Below are positions 48,494-58,199 of a DNA stretch of 64,000 nucleotides, piece after piece. The notes beneath the pieces were generated by a model that saw only the letters and a program-made list of their open reading frames with translations, made no database searches and had not been told where the DNA came from. How positions within the stretch are numbered: the stretch's first letter is position 1; each line of letters opens with the position of its first letter. Source of the DNA: JALZKA01 sp963725035 (GTDB lineage Bacteria; Actinomycetota; Thermoleophilia; Solirubrobacterales; 70-9); NCBI GenBank assembly GCA_963725035.1, contig CAVRWX010000003.1:42259-106258 (forward strand), in the 5' to 3' direction. The translations under genes were made by a program, and so were the position numbers.

Positions 48494-49929
48494 GCCTCGG
48501 GCTCCTTCCGGCGCATGGGAACCACGTCGCCCAAGGTGCCAGGCACCTTGTCTGCGTCAGCATCCGTCCCGGTGCCAGGCACGGTGCCAGGCACCACTCG
48601 CTGCTCCCGCGTGATCGCGCCGTAGAGCGCGACCTGCTCGGCCACGACCGCGCCGATGCGGCGGATGCCCTCGCGGATCTCGTCCTCGGTCGAGCCGGAG
48701 AAGTTGAGGCGCATCGAGCTCTTGCCGGTGCGCCCGTCGGCGAAGGCGGCGACGCCGGGGACGAAGGCGACGTTCTCGCGGAGCGCGCGGGCAAGGAGAT
48801 CGGTGGTGTCGATGTAGTCGGGGAGCGTCGCCCACAGGAACAGGCCGCCCTCGGGCTCGGACCAGGTCGCCTCGGCGGGGAAGTGCTGCTCGAGCGACTC
48901 GAGCATCGCGTCGCGCCGGGCGCGGTAGACGTCGCAGAGCTCGTCCACGTACTCGCGCCAGCGGCCCTCGGCGAAGAACTCGTCGACGAAGTACTGCGCG
49001 AGCGTCGAGGTGCAGAGGTCGGAAGCCTGCTTGCCGAGGACGACCTTGGCGAGGACGGGCGGCGGCGCGCAGAGCCAGCCGAGGCGCAGGCCGGGGGAGA
49101 GGATCTTCGAGAACGTTCCGAGGTAGACGACGTAGTCGCCGCCGTCGAGCTCGTACAGGGTCGGGAGCGGATCGCCCTCGTAGCGGAGGAGCCCGTACGG
49201 GTTGTCCTCGACGACCAGGATCTCGTGCTTGCGCGCGATCTCGACGAGCTGGCGCCGGCGCTCGAGCGAGAGCGTCTGCCCCGCCGGGTTCTGAAACGAC
49301 GGGACCGTGTAGATCATCTTCGGCTTTCGCCCCTGCTCGGCGAGGTCGAAGAGCGCGACCTCGAGAAGCGCGACGTTCATGCCTTCATCGTCCATCTGGA
49401 TCTGGATCGTCTCGGCCTCGTACGAGCAGAAGACAGGGACTGCGCCGGGGTAGGTGGGAGCCTCGGCGATGATCACGTCGCCCGGGTCGATCAGCGTCTT
49501 GCACATCAGGTCGATCGCCTGTTGGCCGCCGGTGGTGACGACGATGTCGTCGGGGTCGGGGTCCATCCCCTCGGCGGCCATGACCTGTCGGATGCACTCC
49601 TTGGTGGAGGCAAAGCCCTCGGTCGGCCCGTACTGGAGCGCCTCGGCCGAGGACTCCTGCGCGATCTTCGTCATCTGCCGCGCGAAGGACTGGGGCGAGA
49701 AGGTCGAGGTGTCGGGCAGGCCGCCCGCGAGCGAGATCACGTCGGGCCGCGCGGTGATCTCCATCAGGTCGCGCATGGCCGAGGAGCGCATGACGCTCGT
49801 CCGCTGCGCGAACAGCCCGGCGTAGCGCTCTAGGTCGCGAGCGGTGGTGTGCGCCTTGCGATGACGCCGGGGCGCCGCGGTGTCGCGACGCTCCGGTTTC
49901 CCGTCAGCATTTGGGGTGGGCTTGGCCAC
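48490..49929 (-). CDS. PLP-dependent aminotransferase (class I, MocR/LysN-like)
   Basis: About 479 residues from GTG 49929 (a TTG at 49947 is also in frame). Fold-type I aminotransferase: ISLAGGLPDTSTFSPQSF, LQYGPTEGFAST, TTGGQQAIDLM, VPSFQNPAGQT, EDNPYG and the PLP lysine in YLGTFSKILSPGLRLGW, close to 2-aminoadipate/KAT-type transaminases. No GntR DNA-binding domain. The C-terminus has been extended by repeat DNA: two blocks of VPGT flanking an Asp/Ala stretch. The start lies inside the small basic ORF upstream. First large gene of a coupled minus-strand operon. Confidence 0.9.
   Translation of the reverse strand: MAKPTPNADGKPERRDTAAPRRHRKAHTTARDLERYAGLFAQRTSVMRSSAMRDLMEITARPDVISLAGGLPDTSTFSPQSFARQMTKIAQESSAEALQYGPTEGFASTKECIRQVMAAEGMDPDPDDIVVTTGGQQAIDLMCKTLIDPGDVIIAEAPTYPGAVPVFCSYEAETIQIQMDDEGMNVALLEVALFDLAEQGRKPKMIYTVPSFQNPAGQTLSLERRRQLVEIARKHEILVVEDNPYGLLRYEGDPLPTLYELDGGDYVVYLGTFSKILSPGLRLGWLCAPPPVLAKVVLGKQASDLCTSTLAQYFVDEFFAEGRWREYVDELCDVYRARRDAMLESLEQHFPAEATWSEPEGGLFLWATLPDYIDTTDLLARALRENVAFVPGVAAFADGRTGKSSMRLNFSGSTEDEIREGIRRIGAVVAEQVALYGAITREQRVVPGTVPGTGTDADADKVPGTLGDVVPMRRKEPEA
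48535..48595. repeat. GGTGCC repeats inside the aminotransferase C-terminus
   Basis: A 13-bp unit at 48535-48547 and a longer copy at 48571-48595, separated by 23 bp. Both are translated in the aminotransferase tail as VPGTL and VVPGTVPGTG. Confidence 0.9.
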
Positions 49930-50095
49930 GCGTGAAGTGTGGCGCAACCCGCTTGGCCCTGGCCGCGAAGTTCGCTCGGCCGGGCCGCGAGGTGCGGCGG
50001 GTGCCCTTGCGTAGGGCGCGCCGCGCGGCGGCCTGGTGGCTGTCGACCTTCGAGCCCTCCGTCTGCTCCAGATGTGCGAAAAGTGCTGCGAACAT
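49904..50095 (-). CDS. Small basic protein upstream of the aminotransferase
   Basis: 63 residues from ATG 50095, with a textbook ribosome-binding site (AAGGAG, 6-nt spacing), ending TGA 49904 and overlapping the aminotransferase start by about 25 nt. Strongly basic and Ala/Arg-rich (MFAALFAHLEQTEG at the start, then Arg/Lys runs). No family recognised. The strong ribosome site and the coupling to the next gene make it likely real, either as a protein or as a leader ORF that controls translation of the aminotransferase. Confidence 0.55.
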   Translation of the reverse strand: MFAALFAHLEQTEGSKVDSHQAAARRALRKGTRRTSRPGRANFAARAKRVAPHFTRGQAHPKC

Positions 50096-50180
50096 CTTGT
50101 GCTCCTTCGTGTCGTTCTCTGCTTCTGGAGTCAGCATCCCGCGCTTGCAATTGCGGCGCACTTGATTTAGACTGGGCTTA

Positions 50181-51150
50181 ATGGTCCACTGGAACTTCGA
50201 ACTCGAGGATCTCGCGAAGGTCCGCTTTGCCATCTCGCCGATGTGGGAAACGGCCGCGGCCATAAACGCGCTCCGCAACCCGAATCTCGTGGCCACCCAC
50301 CTGCCGTGGGTCAAGCAGGTCCGCCCCCTCATCAGGCACATGGACCTGACGCCGGCCTTGGTGCTTCTCCCCAGTCAGGGCTATATCGCCGATTTCCTGA
50401 CGCCACCACCCTCGACCCCGCTTGCCTCGTTCGCCGACGAGCTCGAGGTCGTCCGCTCCACGCCGACCGAGTGTGATCCTCCACGACATCGAGATGCTCG
50501 AAGAATGCGGCAACGACCCGGAGACTCTGGAGCCGTTCCGCTCCGACCCGCGCGGCGAGGTCGAGCGCCTTGCCGACGTGCTTCAGATCTTCTGGCAGCG
50601 AGCGGTCGAGCCGTACTGGCATCGCGTGCGCTCGCTGCTCGAAGCGGACCTGATGTATCGCTCGCGCCGGCTCACCGAGGGCGGCCTGGAGCGGCTCTTC
50701 TCAGACCTCCACCCAAGCGTCGTCTGGGAGGACAGGGTGCTGACGCTGACGGAGAACAAATGCGACACGGACGGCTCGCTCCACGGGCAGGGACTTCTCC
50801 TGTTGCCGTCGGCCTTCTCGTCGGCCCGCACGTGGGCGATGACGGAGGCGGGCTGGCAGCCCACCCTGATCTATCCCGCGCGCGGCGTCGCGCTCCTGTG
50901 GGAGCCGGGCGAAAGCGCCGCGCCGGAAGGCCTCGCCAAGGTGATGGGAGCTTCCCGGGCTGCGCTGCTGGCGGACCTCGACGCTCCCAGGAGCACGAGC
51001 GATCTGGCCGAGCGCCTGGGAATGACGGCCGGCGGCGTGTCGCAGCATCTCGGCGCGCTGAAGGAGGCCGGCCTCGTCACCGCGCAGCGAAACGGGCGCT
51101 CCGTCCTCTACTGCCGCAGCGCGGTTGCGGACGAGCTGGTCGTGACATGA
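50181..51150 (+). CDS. ArsR-family regulator with N-terminal DUF5937 domain, one frameshift
   Basis: About 323 residues. The long N-terminal domain (MVHWNFELEDLAKVRFAISP at the start) is the DUF5937 type found in actinobacterial ArsR proteins. One frame change near 50470 (in a GACCGAGTGTG context) is followed by the rest of the domain and a C-terminal winged helix: STSDLAERLGMTAGGVSQHLGALKEAGLV. The ligand is unknown. Divergent from the small basic gene across 85 bp and 19 nt upstream of the AraC gene. Confidence 0.85.
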
Positions 51151-51169
51151 ACCGCGGGAACCGCGCGTA

Positions 51170-51586
51170 GTGGCAGCCGAGCCCCGATCGGTGCAGAACC
51201 GCCGCCTGCTGCGGGCGCGCGACACGATGGACCGCGCCTACGCCGACGCGCTCGACATCGAGTCGCTCGCGGACTCGGTCCACCTCTCCCGCGCGCACTT
51301 CATCCGCTCGTTCAAGGAGACCTTCGGCGAGACGCCCCACCGCTACCTCCAGCGCCGCCGGATCGAGCGCGCGATGCGCATGCTGCGCGAAACGGACGAG
51401 GACGTGACGGGCATCTCGATCGAAGTCGGCTTCCGCAGCCTCGGCACCTTCTCACGCACCTTCCGCGACATCGTGGGCGTCTCGCCCTCGGAGTACCGCG
51501 AGCGCGAGCAGGCGGCGCCGAAGGCGGCGATCCGAGCCGGCGTCCCGGGCTGCTTCGCGGCGAAGTGGGACCGCCCGCGCGTCTGA
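51170..51586 (+). CDS. AraC-family transcriptional regulator (HTH only)
   Basis: 138 residues from GTG 51170. Almost only the AraC/XylS double HTH: IESLADSVHLSRAHFIRSFKETFGETPHRYLQ and the second helix pair VTGISIEVGFRSLGTFSRTFRDIVG, then a short tail. No effector domain, so it may be a partner-controlled activator. The next gene is a VOC protein; AraC-VOC pairs are common in actinobacteria and suggest that the VOC gene is the target. A GGTGCC repeat lies between them. Confidence 0.9.
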   Translation: MAAEPRSVQNRRLLRARDTMDRAYADALDIESLADSVHLSRAHFIRSFKETFGETPHRYLQRRRIERAMRMLRETDEDVTGISIEVGFRSLGTFSRTFRDIVGVSPSEYREREQAAPKAAIRAGVPGCFAAKWDRPRV

Positions 51587-51588
51587 AA

Positions 51589-51613
51589 GGTGCCAGGCAC
51601 CGTGCCTGGCACC
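51589..51613. repeat. GGTGCC palindromic repeat (full copy)
   Basis: 25-bp copy with both arms intact, 2 bp after the AraC stop codon and 65 bp before the VOC gene. Confidence 0.92.
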
Positions 51614-51678
51614 AAGCGCGCTGAATCGAGCACTTTTGGAGAAGCGGGCGCTCGCGGAAGGCGCTCTAGGTTGATCCC

Positions 51679-52132
51679 ATGTTCAAAGAGATCACCCACT
51701 CACGTGTATTTGTCAACGACCAGGACGAGGCGCGCGACTTCTACGTCGACAAGCTCGGCATGGAGGTTTCGGCCGACGTCGACCTCGAGGTCATGCGCTG
51801 GCTGACGGTCAGGGTCCCGGGCTCGGACCACAACGTCCTCCTCGAGCAGTCGGATGCTTCGTTTCGCGACGAGGACTCCGCCAAGCAGATCAAGGAGCTC
51901 ATGTCGAAGGGCGACGCCTGCATGTTCATCCTCGAGACGGATGACTGCCACGCGACGTTCGACGAGATGAAGGAGAAGGGCGTCGAGATCATCGAGGGCC
52001 CGACGGACCGCTTCTACGGCATCGACGGCGCGGTGCGGGACCCGTTCGGGAACCACATCCGCATCACCGAGCCGAAGGAGATCACCGAGATGCCGACCAA
52101 GGTGACCCCGACGCGACGAGATCATCGAGTAG
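51679..52132 (+). CDS. VOC/glyoxalase-fold protein, frameshift at the C-terminus
   Basis: About 150 residues from ATG 51679. Two beta-alpha-beta modules: ITHSRVFVNDQDEARDFYVDKLGM and a second ending in DPFGNHIRITEP with the metal-ligand strand. The open frame runs on to 52221 through an Arg/Ser-rich stretch unlike the family. A shift near 52110 instead gives an ending RDEIIE and TAG at 52130-52132, which I take as the true end. Likely target of the AraC regulator just upstream. Confidence 0.85.
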
Positions 52133-52247
52133 GACCCCCTACACCAAGCCGTTCGCGCGCTCGCCCCTCCGGCGGGCGCGTCGGCGTTTCCAGAGTACGT
52201 AGAAATCCGCAACGAAGTTAGGGGAAACATGCCAGGTATGAGTGGGC
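52133..52247. other. Intergenic stretch, no feature
   Basis: About 115 bp between the VOC gene and the XRE module operator. No ORF, repeat or hairpin worth noting. Confidence 0.5.
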
Positions 52248-52271
52248 TGTGATATAGAATCCTGTATCACA
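52248..52271. promoter_or_regulatory. Operator and -10 overlapping the XRE gene start
   Basis: Inverted repeat TGTGATA (52248-52254) and TATCACA (52265-52271), 10-nt spacer, whose last base is the A of the XRE ATG. The spacer contains TAGAAT (52255-52260), a good -10, 10 nt before the start codon, so the message is probably leaderless or nearly so and the operator covers the promoter. Confidence 0.65.
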
Positions 52272-52593
52272 TGACCACTCTCGGCGAGCTCGTCAGATGG
52301 ACCCGGCTGCGGGCGGGCATAAGCCAGCGCTCACTCGCGCGTCGGGCCGGAACCACCCAGGCTTCGATCAGCCGAATCGAGGCGGGCCTCGAAGAGCCAG
52401 GCTACGAGCGCTTCAAGGCGATCATGAACAGCCTCGGCTACGAGCCTGAGCTCCAGCTTCGCCGCATCGCCGAGCATCGGGCCGAGCCGCGACGACTCCT
52501 CGAGGAACGTTGGCGAACGCCCGATGAGCGCGTTGCGGAGGGATTGCAGGCGCGCGTCTGGCGAAGAAGTTGGCTGAGGCCCGCCGTGGCTGA
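52271..52593 (+). CDS. XRE-family HTH regulator (antitoxin-like), one frameshift
   Basis: About 107 residues from ATG 52271. Clear XRE HTH: LRAGISQRSLARRAGTTQASISRIEAGLEEP (residues 15-45), then GYERFKAIMNSLGYE. The frame changes near 52550; the next frame ends AKKLAEARRG and TGA 52591-52593, overlapping the ATG of the next gene (TGATG). The pair (XRE regulator then nucleotidyltransferase) looks like a toxin-antitoxin operon, with this gene as antitoxin and autorepressor. Confidence 0.78.
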
Positions 52594-53088
52594 TGGCGAA
52601 TCGCTTGGTCGCCCGCAGGCGATGCGGAGGCGATCTTGCTCGCGCTGCGGGGGAGACTACGGTTCGGTGCCGGCGGTCTGGCGTCCAGCCCACGGTTACG
52701 GTCGAGTGACACTCGACGTGGACATCATCCGCGGCCCGACACCGAGAACATGGCGCGTCTGCAGCAGTGCTCAGAGATCTCGATACGCCGCTGTTGATGA
52801 CAGGGGAAACCGGCTCCGCTGGACATGTCACACCCTGAGAGCCTCGCGCTGGCAACTATTTCCTGACGACGAGGTTTGGGGCTCTCGATCTCTTCAATGG
52901 CCCTCGTCCAGATTGAAGGCCTGGACTCGTCTCGACGAGGCGCGATCGAGTCACCCTTCGGGACGACCATCCGCTTCATCGGGAAGGACGACCTTCTTCG
53001 AATGAAGCGAGAAGCCGGCCGCGACAAGGACCTGGCCGACATCGCAGCGCTTACTGAACTCGACGAGGCAAGCAACCAGGACGGCTAG
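52593..53088 (+). pseudogene. MNT/AbiEii-type nucleotidyltransferase, shattered by frameshifts
   Basis: Starts at ATG 52593 (MANRLVAR). Reading across frames gives a nucleotidyltransferase: DAEAILLALRG, GGL, HGYGRVTLDVDII with the catalytic DxD, RPDTENMARL, VLRDLDTPLLMTGETGSAG, NYFLTTRFGALDLFNGPRPD, then IESPFGTTIRFIGKDDLLRMKREAGRDKDLADIAAL in one frame to the end. At least six frame changes occur in under 500 bp, far more per base than anywhere else here. Either it is a decayed toxin gene, or the region is poorly sequenced. Confidence 0.7.
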
Positions 53089-53100
53089 CCTCCGCACCGC

Positions 53101-53550
53101 ATGGAGCTAGCGGAAGCTGGAGCACAGGGTCTGGCCCTCGCCGTCGCCTCGGGCGCGCTGTTCGGCGCCGCTGCGCTGCGCGGGAACGCGGGCGTCGCTC
53201 TTGCCGCACTTGCGATCTTCCTGGGTGCCTTCCTCTACGGAATGTCGCTCGCCGACACGCCCGACGACCACCCCGCCTGGCCCGGCTGGCTGATCGGTGC
53301 GCCGGTCGCGGCGCTCGCCTACTTCACGCTCCGCGACGTCGCCTCGGTCGCCGCGCAACGTGCCGGCGAGGGCGGCGCCGGCGGGGTCGCCTTCATCATC
53401 GCGGTGGCAGCTCTCGCGCTCGCAGGGGTCGCGCTTCTGGGGCCGGCCGCATACATCGGCGTCGTCGCGCTACTCGCGATCGTCTACCTCGCGTTCGCGC
53501 GCCGCAAGCGTTCGGCCGAAAAGCACGCGGGCCTCCGATCGCTCCGGTGA
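53101..53550 (+). CDS. Multi-pass membrane protein, unknown function
   Basis: 149 residues from ATG 53101. Five hydrophobic helices rich in Ala/Leu/Val and a short basic C-terminus (RRKRSAEKHAGLRSLR). Between helices 2 and 3 lies a polar loop (ADTPDDHPAWPG). No family recognised. Its stop overlaps the start of the phosphodiesterase gene by 4 nt, so they are probably cotranscribed. Confidence 0.7.
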   Translation: MELAEAGAQGLALAVASGALFGAAALRGNAGVALAALAIFLGAFLYGMSLADTPDDHPAWPGWLIGAPVAALAYFTLRDVASVAAQRAGEGGAGGVAFIIAVAALALAGVALLGPAAYIGVVALLAIVYLAFARRKRSAEKHAGLRSLR

Positions 53551-55123
53551 CCGAGCCGGCGCAAGAAGCTCTGCCTCGTCTTCGTCGACGCCCTTCGCAC
53601 CGACAAGCTCCTCGAGACCGTCGAGGCCGGCGACGCGCCCAACCTCGGCGCGTTGATCAAGCGGGGGCACTTGATCGAAGACTGCGTCTCGGCGTTCCCG
53701 TCCGTGACGCCGGTCTGCACGTCCGAGATCGCGACCGGCGCCACGGCCGATCGCCACTGGATCCCCGGCATGAACTGGTACCACCGGGTCGAGCAGCGCT
53801 ACGTCGAGTACGGCTCGTCGTTCGAGGCGACGCGCGCGTTCGGGCTCTTCCGCGCCACCTACGACATCGTCTACAACATGAACATGGCCCACCTCTCGCA
53901 CGAGGTGGAGACCTTCTTCGAGACGCTGGGCGACGCCGGGGTGCGCACCGCCTGCACGCCGTTCCTGATCTACCGCGGCCGCAGGCGCCACGAAGTCTCC
54001 CTCGAGGGCCTGTCTGAAGCGCGGCGCCGTCGCGGCCGGCTTTCGCCACGCTGTCTACGGCCCGGACGAGCTCTTCTACGGCGAGCTATTCGGCTCGCGC
54101 CCCGTGCCGTGCAAGCCGACCCTCGCCCGGCCCGGCACGCGCGACGAGTACTCGGCCTGCGTCTCGAAGGAGCTCGTCAAAGACGACGCCTACGACTTCC
54201 TCCTCTTCAGCCTCCCCGACAACGACCACCACTCCCATCGCTGGGGCCCCGACGCATCCCCGGCCTCGATCGCCCACGCCGACCGCTGCTTCGGCGAGCT
54301 GGTCGAGGCGTGCGGCGGTATGGACCGCTTCCTCGACACGCACGCGGTGATCATGGTCGCCGACCACGCCCAGACTCTGGTCACCGAGGCTTACGAATTG
54401 ATCGCCGAGCTCGAAAAGGAGTGGCGCGTCCTCAAGCCCTCGTCCGACACGCCCGAGACGGCCGAGCTCGCCGTCTCGCCCGGCGCCCGCGCGGGCCAGG
54501 TCTATGTACTGGTGAGCCCCGAGCGCGAGGCGGCCTGCCACGCCGACATCCGCAAGCGCCTGGGCGCGCTGGCGGGCACGGACCTGGTCGCGTGGCTCGC
54601 CCGCCACGACGGCTCGCCCGTGGTCCGCCGCACCGCGGGCTCGCCCGTCGCAGACGATCCGCGCACCGAGGCCGTCGTGGAAACCAAGCGCGGCGAGCTT
54701 CGCTTCCGCCCGGGGCGCGCCGGCAAGCGCGACCGCCGCGGCCGGCGCTGGCACGTCAGCGGCGACCTCGACGCGCTCGGCCTCACCGTGGAGGGCGCGG
54801 CGATCGACAGCACCGACTACCCCGACGCGCTCGCGCGCCTGTGGTCGGCGCTCGTCAACCCGCACTCGGGCGACGTGATCGTCTCGCTCGCCGAGGGCTA
54901 CGAATGCGTCGACTGGGGCCAGACCTCACACGTGGGCGGAGGCAGCCACGGCTCGCTTCTCGCGTCCGACTCGCTCGCGCCGCTCGTGCTCGTCGGCTTC
55001 GAAGAGGGCACGGAGGAGAAGCACGACCAGTGGCGCATCACCGACATCGCGGGGCTCGTTCGCGGCCACTTCGGCGTCGCGGCCGAGGTCGAGACGGCGG
55101 ACCTCACAGGCGCCGGCGCCTGA
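53547..55123 (+). CDS. Alkaline-phosphatase-superfamily phosphodiesterase, frameshifted
   Basis: Reconstructed at about 525 residues. Start GTG 53547, with one shift near 53565 to reach KLCLVFVDALRTDKL (first metal Asp) and another near 54010. Metal and nucleophile motifs: PSVTPVCTSEIATGATADRHW (nucleophile Thr/Ser region), PDNDHHSHRWGPD, HAVIMVADHAQT and a His in the C-terminal TSHVGGGSHGSLLASDS. These match nucleotide pyrophosphatase/phosphodiesterase proteins that cleave phosphodiesters or release phosphate from nucleotides or lipids. No signal peptide is obvious. The substrate is unknown. Confidence 0.83.
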
Positions 55124-55240
55124 CCCTTAACGCGATAACAATGCGGTAGCCGGGCGCCCTGAAGATTCCTCCGTAGGCTAAGTTCTTTGGCGGAGAGAGG
55201 TCCCCGCGGGGGCAGGTGCAACCGGGAAGGAAACCGGATC

Positions 55241-57706
55241 TTGAGGAGTCGTCTCGCAGTACTCGCGCTCGTAATTCTTGCTGGCCTCGTAGCGGCCGCA
55301 ACAGCATCGGCGCGAGGGGACGCGACCGACTACGCCGACACGGCGCTCAACATCATCCCGTCCGGGCAGTACGGCGGATTCCCGATCGTGCCGGAGGCCG
55401 ACGACCAGGCGAAGATGTACGACGACCTCACGCCGCTCTTCGACAACGTCACCGAAGGCGACCTGACCACCTACTTCAAGTCCGAGGCGCTGAGCGGTCT
55501 CGGCACCGACGGGCCGGGCACGGTCGAGCCGACCCCCAACCCCGACGTCACGATCGTCCGCGACAGCTTCAACGTCCCGCACATCACCGCGGACGACGAA
55601 GAGGACGGCATCTGGGCCGCCGGCTGGCTCATCGCCGAGGACCGCGGCCTCCTGATCCAGCAGGCGCGCTTCAACGCGCGGGTTGCCTCGATCGACGCGC
55701 CGGGCCTCTCCGCCATCGGCCTCGTCGTGGGGCTTCAGAACTTTCAGCCGAGCCCTGAGACAGAGGCGGTCGTCGCCGAGCAGGAGGACGCGCTCCTTGC
55801 TGCGGGCGAAGAGGGCGAGCAGGTCCTCGAGGACATCGACGCCTTCATCGACGGCATCAACGACTTATCTCGACGCCAACAGCCCCGCGACCGCTGACTG
55901 GACGCGCAACGACATCTTCGCGCTGAACTCGCTGAAGAGCCAGTTCCTGGGCCAGGGCGGCGGCGACGAGGCGCGGCGCGCACAGTTCCTCGACGGCCTC
56001 CAGGATGAGCACGGCAACGCGCAGGGCATGTCGATCTTCAACGACCTGCGCCAGTTCAAGAATCCGGAATCGCCGACCACGATCGACGGCAAGTTCCCCT
56101 ACGGGAAGATTCCGGACAAGGCGAAGGGCTCGGTCGTCATCGACTCTGGCTCGTTCGAGCCGGACCCCTCGACCGACCGCAGGATCGCGGAGCGCTACTC
56201 GTATCCCGACCAGCAGGCTTCGAACACGCTCATGATCACGGGCGACGAGTCGGCCACCGGCGACCCGCTGATGGTGGGCGGCCCGCAGATCGGCTACTTC
56301 TATCCCGGCTTCACGTACGAGATGGACATGGACGCCGGCGACCTCCAGTGGCGCGGCGCCACCTCGGTGCCGTTCCCCGGCTATCTCCTGATCGGCCGCG
56401 GCGAGGACTTCGCCACGACGCTCACCTCGGCATCGGCTGACGTCATCGACCAGTTCGTCGAGACGCTCTGCGACGGCAGCGACACGAAGTACATCTACAA
56501 GGGCGAGTGCGTCGACATGGAGCTCTTCGAGGCGGGCACCCTCGGCGGCAACCCCGTCGAGTTCTACACCACGGTGCACGGCCCCGTGATCGGCTACGCG
56601 GAGGTGGACGGCGAGCGCGTCGCGATCTCCTCCAAGCGCGCCGGCTACGGCGAGGACGCGAACGACCTCCTCTTCAACCAGCGCATCTCGAAGGGCCAGG
56701 TGGAGAACTACCAGGACTTCTTCAACGCAGCCGCGAAGACGCCGCAGACGTTCAACTCCTTCTACATCGACACGGACCACGTCGCCGAGTACACGGCCGG
56801 CAAGCTGCCGATCCGCCACAAGAAGGTGGATCCGGGCCTGCCGACCGACGGCACCGGCAAGTACGAGTGGGAGGGCTATCTCAAGAAGAAGGACCACCCG
56901 CAGGGCATCGATCCGGAGGACGGGACGATGACCAACTGGAACGAGTCGGCGGCCCGCGGCTTCGCCGCCGCGGACGACAACTTCGGGCGGAACGGCTCGG
57001 TCATGCGAGTCGACCTGCTCGACGAGAACCTCGCGCGGCTCAAGGGCTCGGACGACAAGTGGTCCATGGCCGAGGTGGTCTCGGCGATGAACGCGGGCGC
57101 CACGCAGGACGTGCGGGCGATCCGCACCGTGCCGCTCCTCCACGAGCTGACTGACTCCCGGAATCGCCCCGAGCGCCGAGGCGCAGAAGGCTATGCACAT
57201 CATGGTGGCCTGGACCGAGGCCGGAGGCAGCCGCCTCGACCTCGACCTGGACGGCGAGATCGACCATCCCGGCGCCGCGATCATGGACCGCGCGTGGCCG
57301 AAGATCGCGAACGCATTCATGGAGCCGCAGCTCGGCAGCCAGCTCAACGAGCTCGCGTCGCTCTTCTCGCGCTATGACACGCCGCCCGGCGGCCAGTACT
57401 CCGGTTGGCACCAGTACTTCGACCGCGACATCCGTGCGTCTGCTCGGAGAGAAGGTGAAGGCGCCGTTCAAGAACGCGTACTGCGGTGCCGGCGACTTCC
57501 AGGATTGCCAAGACGCTGTCTGGGGTGCGATCCAGGAAGCAGTCGACGAGCTCACCGTCGAGCAGGGGTCGGACCTCGAGAGCTGGCGCAAGAGCGCGAT
57601 CGGCGAGCGGATCGGCTTCGCGCCGGGCCTCCTGCCGACGACGATGCGCTACACGAACCGCCCGTCAGGCATCCAGCAGGTCATCTCGTTCGACGGGCAC
57701 CGCTAG
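55241..57706 (+). CDS. Penicillin acylase family protein (Ntn hydrolase), frameshifted
   Basis: About 820 residues. TTG 55241 starts a signal peptide (RLAVLALVILAGLVAAATASA) after a GGAAGG ribosome site. The alpha-chain contains DSFNVPHITADDEEDGIWAAGW. The beta-chain begins at a Ser in QQASNTLMITGDES, the position of the autocatalytic N-terminal nucleophile, with GPQIGYFYPG and TVHGPVIG following, both typical of the family. The frame changes near 55868, 57165 and 57440. These secreted enzymes cleave amide bonds in acyl-homoserine lactones or beta-lactams. Substrate not predictable. Confidence 0.84.
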
Positions 57707-57724
57707 CCAGTCGCAAATAGCCGT

Positions 57725-57993
57725 CTAAAGAATCGAGTCGAGGACGAGAGTCGCGACGCCGACAACGGCGCCGACTCCGGCCCGAACTGTGGTGCTACTC
57801 CAGTCGCCCCGTCTCTGAGCACAGCCAGGCTCCAACCCAATCCCGCACCCAGCAGGGGACTGCAGATCACGATGGAGACAACCGATTGGGCGGCGGATGG
57901 CAGTAGTCCGCCCATGGCCAGCACACCGGCAACCAGGAGTGCACCCAGCAGGAGTTCGTCGCGGTCCAATCGCTCTGAGAATGGATGCTGCAT
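57725..57993 (-). CDS. Small membrane protein, unknown function, possible frameshift
   Basis: About 90 residues from ATG 57993. Three hydrophobic segments, the first two in one frame (LLLGALLVAGVLAMGGLL; VVSIVICSPLLGAGLGWSLAVL) and a third in a second frame near the end (VGAVVGVATLVLDSIL). A single shift near 57790 joins them. No family recognised. Probably cotranscribed with the next upstream minus-strand fragment. Confidence 0.5.
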
Positions 57994-57999
57994 GGCCTC

Positions 58000-58160
58000 T
58001 CAAGAGTACGCCTCAACGATGAGGTCCACAACAATCACGACCGCGGTCAGGAGCAGGCCGCCAAAGAACCCGAGGGCCGTCGCGGTCCTCACATCGCGCG
58101 GCCGATCATTCGCAAGATCGCCCAGAAGAGCACCGATGCCAGCACTGGCCGCGACAAGCG
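58000..58160 (-). CDS. Possible small two-helix membrane protein (start not found)
   Basis: On the minus strand an open stretch ending TGA at 58000-58002 encodes VVALVAASAGIGALLGDLAND and then ALGFFGGLLLTAVVIVVDL, two likely TM helices. No ATG, GTG or TTG sits upstream in frame near 58160. The ORF overlaps nothing else on this strand and ends 6 nt upstream of the next gene. Confidence 0.35.
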
Positions 58161-58199
58161 CAACGACCTGACGCGAAGGTTGCCGGCCGGCAGAACCGC

